NCBI GenBank assembly: GCA_900771805.1
Contig: CAAGPL010000032.1
Location: forward strand, 62,001 to 126,000
Reading direction: 5' to 3'
DNA: 64,000 nucleotides
From: Bacilli bacterium
GTDB lineage: Bacteria > Bacillota_I > Bacilli_A > RF39 > UBA660
Under the pieces are notes generated by a model. The model was given only the letters and a program-made list of their open reading frames with translations, had not been told where the DNA came from and ran no database searches. This document shows positions 35,505 to 43,399 of the stretch, in pieces. The position numbers and the translations under genes were made by a program. Every line of letters starts with the position of its first letter. The stretch's first letter is position 1.

Positions 35505-36059
35505 TTATTTCTCCTTTTTAAAATAATCTTTATATTTTTTATTATTTATTTTCTTAGCCGGAACACCTGCTACTGTAATATTATCACTAAAAGATTTATT
35601 AACAACACTATTTGCTCCTATAACAACATTACTGCCTATAGTTATATTACCATATAATTTAGCACCAGGACCTATCCAAACACCATCTTTTATATTAGGT
35701 GCTAACTTTTCTCCTAATGATGATGCTATTGTAGTCATAGGATGCAAACGTAAATCTTTTCCTATTTTAGCATTTTTATTTATATGTATAGGTCCAATAT
35801 GAACAATTAATAAACCCATATCTATCGTATTAATTGGTAAATACATATTATATTTCAAACATAAATTATTATATTTTTTATCAATATAATTTAAAAGTAT
35901 TTTAGACTTTTTACAATTATGGAAATATTCATTTTTTCTATATAACTTTAAAAACTTAATCAATTTTTTATGTTCAAATGTTATATCAGCATAAGATTTA
36001 TAATATCTTTCTTTTTCATATTTAATATATTTTTTATACTCATCTTTACTTTTTATCAA
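35505..36059 (-). CDS. Serine O-acetyltransferase-like hexapeptide transferase
   Basis: 184 residues with a helical N-terminus and a left-handed beta-helix: IHINKNAKIGKDLRLHP, GVWIGPGAKLYGNITIGSNVVIGANSVVNKSF, then VAGVPAKKI. The closest family is CysE-type serine acetyltransferase or a sugar/serine acyltransferase of capsule loci. Start: I use TTG at 36057-36059 behind GGAGGTAATTTTA. The longer frame begins at an ATG inside the T-box terminator hairpin and cannot be right. It is first gene of the T-box operon with ileS. Confidence 0.8.
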   Translation of the reverse strand: MIKSKDEYKKYIKYEKERYYKSYADITFEHKKLIKFLKLYRKNEYFHNCKKSKILLNYIDKKYNNLCLKYNMYLPINTIDMGLLIVHIGPIHINKNAKIGKDLRLHPMTTIASSLGEKLAPNIKDGVWIGPGAKLYGNITIGSNVVIGANSVVNKSFSDNITVAGVPAKKINNKKYKDYFKKEK

Positions 36060-36078
36060 TAAAATTACCTCCAATAAA

Positions 36079-36313
36079 AAAATCATCCTTTACTAAAGGA
36101 CGATTTAATAACTAATAACCGCGGTACCACCTTAATTTACATCATAATGATATACACTTAAGTAGTTTTAACGCTTACAAGCGATATATCTTACTATTAT
36201 TTCAGATACATACATCAGAAGTGATTCTTATAATGTTTCCTTAATCTACATCTCACCAAAAAGTAGAATCTCTTGTAATTTCACATTATAACGTCTTCGT
36301 CTTTTGTTTTAAC
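36079..36313 (-). promoter_or_regulatory. T-box riboswitch, probably isoleucine-specific
   Basis: The conserved T-box AAGGTGGTACCGCGG (minus strand, 36119-36133) precedes a terminator (CGTCCTTTAGTAAAGG plus seven U). Stem I has TTATAATGT/ACATTATAA arms, an AGAGA GA-type motif and, under it, a GAAG/CTTC lower helix whose loop reads GAATCA; the candidate specifier is ATC (Ile) followed by a purine. Uncharged tRNA-Ile would favour the antiterminator and switch on the acetyltransferase and ileS. The 290-base gap between genes is filled by this element. Confidence 0.9.
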
Positions 36314-36319
36314 ACCTTT

Positions 36320-36347
36320 ATTTTATCATAAATATTATTTTTTGCAA
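36320..36347 (-). promoter_or_regulatory. Promoter of the T-box operon
   Basis: Minus strand TTGCAA (36342-36347), 16 bases, TAAAAT (36320-36325), giving a start near 36313. Confidence 0.55.
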
Positions 36348-36349
36348 TA

Positions 36350-37270
36350 TTAAAAGAATATTTTTTCTTTTAATTTTATCTTACCATCTGATATATCACA
36401 TTTAGAGCCTATTGGAATTATTACGTTTGGAATCATATGTCCAAAAGTTTCACACTTATAAATAGGAAACTTATAATCTTTACATACTTCTAAAGCAATG
36501 TCCTCCATTTGAATATCCGTTTTTCTTCCAGATTCTAAAGATTGAAAAGAATAGTTATAACCTATTAATAAACCACTCATTTTATCTAAAATACCCTTTT
36601 GTTTTAACTGATAAAAGTGATTATATGTTTCACTTGGTGTTGTAATATATCTTTCCGCTAATAATATATTATTCTTCATATTAGGAAAATATTTAGTACC
36701 AACTATATATAATGTACATTCTAAGTTAGTTCCTATCATTTTTCCTTTACAATCACCTTTTCTTATTACTTTTAAAGTGCTATTTAAAAAACCATCAAAC
36801 AAACCTTTTTCAAAGGTATTTATAAACTCATCCATGCATTTTTGACCATAATCTTCTCCAAAACTTAAAAATGCAGGTCCATGAAAAGTAATCATACCAG
36901 TCTTTTTATATATGGTTTCTAATAAAACAGTTATATCACTATATCCCATTAAAGGTTTAGGATGTTTTTTAATCATTTTATAATCCAAGTAATCTATTAT
37001 AGTATTACATGAATCTCCTCCATCTAAAATAATTATTGCATCAACAGAATTATCCTGAAACATCTCATTTAGTTCTCTTGCTTTTTCTCTAGCCTCTCCT
37101 GCCATACCATAATAATCTTTGTTTACGTTATCTGAAAACTTTAATTTATAACCGTATTCTAAAAATAGTTTTTTAGCTCTTTCAAAAGTATTTTCTTTAG
37201 TTTCCCTTTTAATACTATTAGAGGCACCTACTACGCCTATAGTATCTCCCCTTTTTAACTTCTTAAACAT
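36350..37270 (-). CDS. LD-carboxypeptidase (S66 family, MccF/LdcA-like)
   Basis: 306 residues. N-terminal GDTIGVVGASNSI and AIIILDGGDSCNTIIDYLDY match the oxyanion region; the nucleophile Ser is in LMGYSDITVLLE; FHGPAFLSFGE and GTNLECTL follow; the C-terminal Glu/His are in GLLIGYNYSF and ETFGHMIPNVIIPIGS. Members cut the L-D bond of murein tetrapeptides during recycling or inactivate microcin C-like peptides (MccF). GGDS in place of GGYN leaves the choice open. It is downstream of an unknown gene by 4 bases. Confidence 0.85.
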   Translation of the reverse strand: MFKKLKRGDTIGVVGASNSIKRETKENTFERAKKLFLEYGYKLKFSDNVNKDYYGMAGEAREKARELNEMFQDNSVDAIIILDGGDSCNTIIDYLDYKMIKKHPKPLMGYSDITVLLETIYKKTGMITFHGPAFLSFGEDYGQKCMDEFINTFEKGLFDGFLNSTLKVIRKGDCKGKMIGTNLECTLYIVGTKYFPNMKNNILLAERYITTPSETYNHFYQLKQKGILDKMSGLLIGYNYSFQSLESGRKTDIQMEDIALEVCKDYKFPIYKCETFGHMIPNVIIPIGSKCDISDGKIKLKEKIFF

Positions 37271-37274
37271 CTAC

Positions 37275-38159
37275 TTACACTTCCTTTGTTAAAGTTTTAT
37301 CTTCATCATCATCCTTAAACATTACTTCATTTTTTTCTACTATAAAGTTAGTGTCAAAATCCCATGCCCCATCACATGTAATAGGAGACTTGCCAATAGA
37401 TTTTTTGAACATATCAACCACTTTTTCATACTCTGAAAGAACCGATTTAGAAAATTCAAACATTTTGCTTTTTAATTTATCTTGTTTTTCTTTGCTATAG
37501 TTAAAATCTCTGTACATTTTTTCATAATATTTTTTAATAGAATCATCTTTAAAAAATTCTTTTAGCCTTTTAAGTGCTTGTGCTGAACGATAACAATCAG
37601 ATCTATAACCTTCTTCAATGTTAGTTGCAAAATACTCATTATTTAGAAATATATGATTAACTCTTTTGTTATTATATCCCCCAATTTTAGAATAGTAATC
37701 AAAATAATTAGTACTTTCATTAAAACTAATAGCTTCTTTCAAAGAGCCATCATACCCAATTGTATAATTACGTTTTGTTTCAAGTGACATATTTTTACCA
37801 TTATGGCAATCATACTTATAGTAACTATCAGATGATTTACCATCGTTAAATCTCCTCATATGGTAAAAGTAATAGCCTTTCTTTTTCAAATAATCTAAAT
37901 ATTCTGCATAGTAATCATTAGATAAATTAATGACTATATCAGGTCTAGAATCACAATCATGATAATCTTTCGCACCAAACTTAATAGATAAAGAGCCACA
38001 AAAATACATTCCCATAAAATCTTCATTTCTAAAATACAATGTCATAACATTTTTTAAATCATCTACTTTAATAGCATTAGCTATTTCTTTTTTTAAGTAC
38101 CCGTATAAATTACTGTTATTATCAGATAAATATTTTTGTAAATTAATTTTTTCTTCCAT
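37275..38159 (-). CDS. Hypothetical protein, nucleotidyltransferase-like N-terminus
   Basis: 294 residues, soluble. Residues about 50-85 read MYFCGSLSIKFGAKDYHDCDSRPDIVINLS, a G-S...D-x-D arrangement seen in nucleotidyltransferase folds, but I cannot confirm the family. The C-terminal half is helical and lysine-rich (YEKMYRDFNYSKEKQDKLKSK). The end is acidic (KDDDEDKTLTKE). It is coupled with the LD-carboxypeptidase gene (4-base gap), so a shared role is possible. Start at MEEKINLQ behind AGAGGTAAAGTTATT. Confidence 0.6.
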   Translation of the reverse strand: MEEKINLQKYLSDNNSNLYGYLKKEIANAIKVDDLKNVMTLYFRNEDFMGMYFCGSLSIKFGAKDYHDCDSRPDIVINLSNDYYAEYLDYLKKKGYYFYHMRRFNDGKSSDSYYKYDCHNGKNMSLETKRNYTIGYDGSLKEAISFNESTNYFDYYSKIGGYNNKRVNHIFLNNEYFATNIEEGYRSDCYRSAQALKRLKEFFKDDSIKKYYEKMYRDFNYSKEKQDKLKSKMFEFSKSVLSEYEKVVDMFKKSIGKSPITCDGAWDFDTNFIVEKNEVMFKDDDEDKTLTKEV

Positions 38160-38200
38160 AATAACTTTACCTCTTGCCATAGATTATATCACAAAGGATA

Positions 38201-38224
38201 AAAAAAACAAAGTGTAACACTTTG
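38201..38224 (-). terminator. sepF terminator
   Basis: CAAAGTG / CACTTTG stem and seven U on the minus strand. Confidence 0.8.
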
Positions 38225-38234
38225 CTGTAACTTA

Positions 38235-38633
38235 CTAAAAGTCTTCCGAAATATTTTTTGTTCTTCCTCTTTTAGGCTCTTCTTCCTCTGTCATTTTACC
38301 TTGAACATTTATATTTTTTGGAGCACATAAAAATATACCATCACCTAATTTTTGCATAGTTCCACCAATTGCATATAAGCATCCTGATACAAAGTCTATT
38401 ATTCTTTTACCTTGATCTGGAGTTACTCTTTTTAAATTAACTACAACTGTATTTCTCTTTTTTAGGTAATCTGCTATTTGTTGTGATTCAGAATAAGCTC
38501 TAGGTTCAAGTAAAATCATCTTAGATCCTTCTTGAGTTTCTTCTTTATTAGCTTCTTCAACACTTAAAGTATAATATTCATCCTCACTAGATATATCACT
38601 TCCACCTAGAAATTTCTTTAAATTAAATGCCAT
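38235..38633 (-). CDS. sepF: Cell division protein SepF
   Basis: 132 residues. N-terminal amphipathic membrane-binding start (MAFNLKKFLGG), acidic linker and the SepF domain: LLEPRAYSESQQIADYLKKRNTVVVNLKRV, then GKRIIDFVSGCLYAIGGTMQKLGDGIFLCAPKNI. It anchors FtsZ to the membrane and organises the division ring. It stands alone with its own terminator; in B. subtilis it lies in the ylm cluster. Confidence 0.95.
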   Translation of the reverse strand: MAFNLKKFLGGSDISSEDEYYTLSVEEANKEETQEGSKMILLEPRAYSESQQIADYLKKRNTVVVNLKRVTPDQGKRIIDFVSGCLYAIGGTMQKLGDGIFLCAPKNINVQGKMTEEEEPKRGRTKNISEDF

Positions 38634-38736
38634 TTTTATCCCTCCAAATATTCTTACTACTATTTATAAAAATATTTTAACACAAATATAAAAATTAATA
38701 AATAGATATAACAAAAAAACAAAATTTTTTTAAAGT

Positions 38737-39789
38737 TTAATCTTTATTCATTTTATAAATCCAAACCATATCACCAGACGCAAGCATAAATGTTGCAATA
38801 GATTCATCTTCTTTATAATTAATAGGTGTATTAACCTGTATTTGAGCATCAAGCAATTCATTAAATGACTTAACATAAATTATATTTTTATCTTTTATAT
38901 CAGGTAAATTATTTGTTTCTACTATTATGTTATCATAAGACCTTAATATTTTCCTTAGTTTTTTATCATATAAATTCTCACATTTAGAGTCTTTAATATT
39001 AAATATAATAATTATAATAGAGTCAATAACACTTAAAAATGCAAATATAAATGAAAGAGTAAATTTTGTTTTAACAGATTTACTATTTTTTTCTAACTCA
39101 TTTATTTTAACCGTTTTTCCATTAGAAGTTGATGAGGAAGTTATTTTAAATGTACTTTCAGATAAAGGTATTTCAAGCTTTGTTACTGAACTATTATTAT
39201 CTTCTACATCATTTGTCTTTACATTATTATTAACTTTAAATTCTACTATTAACAAACCTTGACAAGAAACTTTACTACTTGCCTTATATGATAAATATCT
39301 TTGTAAATATTCTTTATAATCTATTTTAACAGAAGCTTCATTTACTATTTCTTTTTGATTTTTTATTTCTTTTTCAGAAAGAGGATATAAATTCTTTCTT
39401 TCACTAATATATATTTTTTCGTTTTTATACCCTGTATTATAAACATAATAATAAGATTCAACAGAATAAAAAGTTTTACCATTTATTTTTCTATCAAATA
39501 TAGAATTATAATTAAAAGATGCTGTTATATAATTTAAATAATTTCTAACATAAACATCATAATTAACTTCATTATCATCATAATAAGTGACATAATTAAC
39601 CGAAGATATAGGCTTATAACTTAGTTTATTTATAACTTTTTTATTACTTGCTAAATAAAATAAGTATATACTTAAAATAAGAAATAAAAAACAAAAAAAT
39701 ATACCATTAATATATAAAATATTATTTTTATGTTTTTTATGGTTAAACTCATAGAATCTAATTTTTTCATTATTATTCAACTTAACCAC
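38737..39789 (-). CDS. DUF5305-like two-helix membrane protein of the SipW module
   Basis: 350 residues: a membrane helix near 25-47, a roughly 190-residue outside domain with the family-like string SYKPISSVNYVTYYDDNEV followed by LNYITASFNYNSIFDRKI, a second helix (about 247-265) and a cytosolic C-terminal domain (RSYDNIIVETNNLPDIKDKNIIYVKSFNELLDAQ). This layout is that of DUF5305 proteins, which lie next to signal peptidase I genes in archaea and Bacillota. It is third in the run sipW-like, InlB-repeat substrate, this gene. A chaperone or assembly role is a guess. Confidence 0.6.
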   Translation of the reverse strand: MVKLNNNEKIRFYEFNHKKHKNNILYINGIFFCFLFLILSIYLFYLASNKKVINKLSYKPISSVNYVTYYDDNEVNYDVYVRNYLNYITASFNYNSIFDRKINGKTFYSVESYYYVYNTGYKNEKIYISERKNLYPLSEKEIKNQKEIVNEASVKIDYKEYLQRYLSYKASSKVSCQGLLIVEFKVNNNVKTNDVEDNNSSVTKLEIPLSESTFKITSSSTSNGKTVKINELEKNSKSVKTKFTLSFIFAFLSVIDSIIIIIFNIKDSKCENLYDKKLRKILRSYDNIIVETNNLPDIKDKNIIYVKSFNELLDAQIQVNTPINYKEDESIATFMLASGDMVWIYKMNKD

Positions 39790-39812
39790 CTCTTATTTTT
39801 ATTCTTTATTCT

Positions 39813-41315
39813 TTATCTTTTTGAAATTACATATGGATCGTCATTAGTTCCAGAACCGCCTGTCGACTTAAACGATACTTTAGTAACATCTATTATTGGT
39901 CTTACACCAAGTAAAGTAGTATCTTTTTGCTCGTAATAAGAACAAGATCCAACAGAGCAATCACGATAATTTCCATTAGCTGCAATATAAGCATGACAGC
40001 CATCCGTTGGATATTTTTGTCTAACTGACTCAAGCCACCACATAGTATTATTTTTTAAATTTGAAGAACCTATTTTTGCTATATCATCAAAAGTTACTAA
40101 TCTTGAATTATAACTAGGCATAAATTTTTCTGCCTTGTCTTTCGCATTTTGCCAAGTATCATTACTTATATTACTATTTACAATAAGCATATTATCAACG
40201 CCATATGCTTTAAATTTATAGCCATCTAACAAATAATATGTATCATTAGTTTCAACAAGCATAGACTTTGCATAAATTGTCATATCACTTGTTGGATGAT
40301 ATGTTTCATCTATTTTATTTGTAAAATTAGAGTCCGTATACCAACCTTCTAATTTAAAACCACCTTGATAACTAATAGTAGGAAATGTTCCTATTGAATC
40401 CCCATAATTTATATATATTTTACTCACTGAAGAAGAAGTTGCATTTTCTGAATCAATAGTTAAAACATATTTTCCACCAAATTTAGCATATAAATTCATA
40501 TTTGATGTTGGTACATATGATTCATCAATTCTCTTTGTTAAAGCTTCATCACTATACCATCCCTGAAATGCCAAATCACCTTTTTCAGGAACTGGTAAAG
40601 CACCTATTTTTTCCCCTTTATTTACATACTTACTTGTAACAGTTATAACACCACCATTTGGTATATAAGTTATTCTATATGGTATATCAACTTCATCACC
40701 ACTTGAAAGTCCACTACTTTGAGTATATTCTATACTTGCACTAAAAGTATAATCCGTATCTTTAGTTGGAGCACTATCTGATACAGGAATATATTGTACT
40801 TTAAATTTAAGTGTTTTTGTTTCACCTTTATTTAATGTATCTCCTACTAAAACTGGAGTCCCATCTTCATAGGTTACAGTATAAGTTACGCTTCCATCCG
40901 TGTAAGTATTTTCATATACGGATGATGCATTTTCTAATCCTTTTTTTGTAGTTAATAAAACCGTTTTAATAGTACCTTCATAATCTCCATCATTTGTTAT
41001 ATCTACATTAAATTCATACTTTGAATTTGGATTTATAGATAATTCAAAATCAATACTATTTAAATCACTATTAATAGTTGCTCCTTTTATAACATTATCA
41101 CCTGTTATATTAGAAAGACCATCAGTTTCATCTGATAAAACTTTTAATGAATTTTCTATAAAATGTATTGACCAACGTACACCCTTAACATGTCCTATAC
41201 CACCTATATTTAAAACACTAGAAAAAGCAGCGTATCCAATAGACATACATAATACTAATATCATTATTACAGCAGATGCTATTTTAAGTTTCTTATTGTC
41301 TTTTATATATTTCAT
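39813..41315 (-). CDS. SipW-type secreted protein with InlB-like B repeats
   Basis: 500 residues. SipW-type leader (IASAVIMILVLCMSIGYAAFSSVLNIGGIG), then a TasA-like beta domain (about 40-205), two Listeria-Bacteroides/InlB B repeats (YRITYIPNGGVITVTS...GWYSDEALTKRID and VLTIDSENATSS...GWYTDSNFTNKID), and a C-terminal domain with MWWLESVRQKYP and LLGVRPIIDV, as in DUF6273-type surface proteins, ending GGSGTNDDPYVISKR. No wall-sorting signal. It is coded next to a SipW-like peptidase, so it is the obvious substrate. Confidence 0.8.
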   Translation of the reverse strand: MKYIKDNKKLKIASAVIMILVLCMSIGYAAFSSVLNIGGIGHVKGVRWSIHFIENSLKVLSDETDGLSNITGDNVIKGATINSDLNSIDFELSINPNSKYEFNVDITNDGDYEGTIKTVLLTTKKGLENASSVYENTYTDGSVTYTVTYEDGTPVLVGDTLNKGETKTLKFKVQYIPVSDSAPTKDTDYTFSASIEYTQSSGLSSGDEVDIPYRITYIPNGGVITVTSKYVNKGEKIGALPVPEKGDLAFQGWYSDEALTKRIDESYVPTSNMNLYAKFGGKYVLTIDSENATSSSVSKIYINYGDSIGTFPTISYQGGFKLEGWYTDSNFTNKIDETYHPTSDMTIYAKSMLVETNDTYYLLDGYKFKAYGVDNMLIVNSNISNDTWQNAKDKAEKFMPSYNSRLVTFDDIAKIGSSNLKNNTMWWLESVRQKYPTDGCHAYIAANGNYRDCSVGSCSYYEQKDTTLLGVRPIIDVTKVSFKSTGGSGTNDDPYVISKR

Positions 41316-41376
41316 ATTATACCTCCTAATATTATTAATTTAATTATATATTATTTCAATTTTAAAGTAAACAAAA

Positions 41377-42513
41377 TCATATTTTATTAAATAATTTATT
41401 TAACCATAAAGTTGGATTTCCAATATATCTTATCCTAAATAAAGCTTTTCCAACAACGTCTTTTCTTTCAATAATAAAGTTATCTTGTGTTTTATTATTA
41501 TCACCCTTGGTTCTAAAACTTATATCAAAATCATCTTTATATATTTTAATTATTCTATGAGTAATATATTTTTTATCATGATAAAAAACTAATATATCTC
41601 CCTTTTTTAAATTATCAATATCATTATCATTAACATGTTTAAATAAAACTGCATCGCCATAATTTATGTAAGGGATCATAGAACCTGATCCTATAGCTAT
41701 TATTTGATATTTAAAAAAACCTGACACTAAAGATGCTATTAATACTATTAAAATCATAGTAATAATCGAATATATAAAGTTATGCTTTTTTGTATTCTTT
41801 AACTTTATATTATTTTTAGATAACTTTATATACTTAAAATTAAATATATATACTAAAAATGGAATAACAAGCCCTGATATAGAAATCAAATAGTATCCTG
41901 TATTAGGATATATTTTAAAAACATAGTTATATACTCCAAAAAACAATCTAATTAATAAGCCTGGTACATAGCTTATTTGATAACATAAATATGTTGCTAC
42001 TATATTTCTTGATATGGATGGTAATACACTAGTTGTAAGTAATAAAAACATTTCATATTTAGACATATTATTTGTATACATTAAAAAAACATCAAGTAAA
42101 ATAAAAATTAATGTAATTAAAATAATTGGCACCTTTTCTTTACCACTTTTTTTAATTATTATATATCTAATTATTTCTTCTGAAAATATTAGTGAAATTA
42201 AATAGTAAACATTATTTAATATACCTAAAATTGATGTATTAAAAGGACTTTTATTAAATCCAAAAAATATTCCTGATAAAAAGTTTATTAATAAATAAGA
42301 TAACAATACTAAGGCTGTTGTTATAATAGCTTGATTTTTATTGAGACTTCTTTCTTTTTGATAACCAAATATATTAAAGAAGATAAAAACTATAAAAGGA
42401 AATGTTATAAATATTATCGGTTTATAAAATAAATTGTTATCTATAAGTAAAAACTTTAACAGCAGAATATATAAAAACAATAAAATCAAAGATACATATA
42501 TTTTCTTTTTCAT
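41377..42513 (-). CDS. sipW: SipW-like signal peptidase I with N-terminal membrane domain
   Basis: 378 residues. The C-terminal third is an ER/archaeal-type S26 signal peptidase: nucleophile Ser in AIGSGSMIPYINYGDAVLF, and His in KKYITHRIIKI where the bacterial type has Lys, then RTKGDNNKTQDNFII and VGKALFRIRYIG. This Ser-His form is that of SipW, which processes TasA in B. subtilis. The N-terminal 250 residues are seven or more helices, with SEEIIRYIIIKK resembling a CPBP-type motif; plain SipW lacks them. It is first in the three-gene module. Confidence 0.85.
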   Translation of the reverse strand: MKKKIYVSLILLFLYILLLKFLLIDNNLFYKPIIFITFPFIVFIFFNIFGYQKERSLNKNQAIITTALVLLSYLLINFLSGIFFGFNKSPFNTSILGILNNVYYLISLIFSEEIIRYIIIKKSGKEKVPIILITLIFILLDVFLMYTNNMSKYEMFLLLTTSVLPSISRNIVATYLCYQISYVPGLLIRLFFGVYNYVFKIYPNTGYYLISISGLVIPFLVYIFNFKYIKLSKNNIKLKNTKKHNFIYSIITMILIVLIASLVSGFFKYQIIAIGSGSMIPYINYGDAVLFKHVNDNDIDNLKKGDILVFYHDKKYITHRIIKIYKDDFDISFRTKGDNNKTQDNFIIERKDVVGKALFRIRYIGNPTLWLNKLFNKI

Positions 42514-42570
42514 AATAAAACCTTCTTATTCTATACAAAATTATACCATATATGTTTATTTTTAGTAAAT

Positions 42571-42597
42571 AAAAAAGAGCTTATTAATTAAGCTCTT
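42571..42597 (-). terminator. efp terminator
   Basis: AAGAGCTTA / TAAGCTCTT nine-pair stem and six U on the minus strand; it overlaps the efp stop. Confidence 0.82.
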
Positions 42598-43145
42598 GAT
42601 ACATATTTACCATCTTTAGTTGAAACTAAAACTGATTCACCTTCACCAATAAATAATGGAACTTTTATAGTCATTCCGTTTTCTAGTGTTGCATCTTTTT
42701 GTGCACCTTGTGAAGTATTTCCTTTAACAGCTTGTTCAGTTTCTGTTATTACATAATCAATTTTCTCAGGTAAATTAAGACCGATTAATTCTTCTCCATA
42801 ATAAACTAAACTAACTTCTAAATTTTCCTTTAGATATTTTAAATCATCACCTATTTGACTTGCATTTAACTCAACTTGTTCATACGTATTCATATCCATA
42901 AAGCTATATGAATCACCAGCTTGATATAAATATTGCATAGGTTTTCTTTGAACTATTGCCTTAGCTAATTTTACACTACTATTATATGTTTTTTCAACTA
43001 TAGCACCTGTTCTTAAATTTTTAAGCTTCATTTTAACAAAAGCGGCACCCTTACCTGGTTTAACATGAGAGAAGTCTAAAACTTGATATAAATTTCCTTC
43101 ATCTTCTACTGTCATACCATTTTTAATATCATTTACGTTTACCAT
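42588..43145 (-). CDS. efp: Elongation factor P
   Basis: 185 residues in three beta domains: KOW-like domain I with HVKPGKGAAFVKMKLKNLRTG (the modified loop Lys is in PGKGAA), domain II and domain III ending in GKYVSRA. It relieves ribosome stalling at polyproline. No modification enzyme is in the window. It lies directly downstream of rpmG, but rpmG has a terminator. Confidence 0.97.
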   Translation of the reverse strand: MVNVNDIKNGMTVEDEGNLYQVLDFSHVKPGKGAAFVKMKLKNLRTGAIVEKTYNSSVKLAKAIVQRKPMQYLYQAGDSYSFMDMNTYEQVELNASQIGDDLKYLKENLEVSLVYYGEELIGLNLPEKIDYVITETEQAVKGNTSQGAQKDATLENGMTIKVPLFIGEGESVLVSTKDGKYVSRA

Positions 43146-43162
43146 TTGTTTACTCCTTTCTT

Positions 43163-43186
43163 AAAAAATAAGCCTCTTAGCTTATT
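43163..43186 (-). terminator. rpmG terminator
   Basis: AATAAGC / GCTTATT stem and six U on the minus strand, overlapping the rpmG stop and lying just before efp. Confidence 0.72.
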
Positions 43187-43355
43187 AATTTTTAGTTTCT
43201 TTGTGATCAGTGTGTTCTCTACACTTTGGACAATACTTACTAATTTCCATACGTTCAGGAGTGTTTACTTTGTTTTTTTCAACGCGGTAGTTTAATTCTC
43301 CACACTTAGGGCATTTTAAAGTAACATTAGCTCTATTTTCATTCTTTTTTGCCAT
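43185..43355 (-). CDS. rpmG: 50S ribosomal protein L33
   Basis: 56 residues, below the usual reporting length. It begins MAKKNENRANVTLKCPKC and has the zinc-ribbon cysteine pairs CPKCGE and CPKCREHTDH with NYRVEKNKVNTPERME between them. The four cysteines make it the zinc-binding (C+) form. The ribosome-binding site is AAAGGAGGGGAATTTTT. It stands between the PBP gene and efp. Confidence 0.95.
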   Translation of the reverse strand: MAKKNENRANVTLKCPKCGELNYRVEKNKVNTPERMEISKYCPKCREHTDHKETKN

Positions 43356-43399
43356 AAAAATTCCCCTCCTTTTTGGATAACTAAAGGTATTATACCAAA

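Noticed and set aside
36060..36086. Upstream ATG start of the acetyltransferase
   Set aside because: It falls in the T-box terminator hairpin; the TTG behind GGAGG is a better start.
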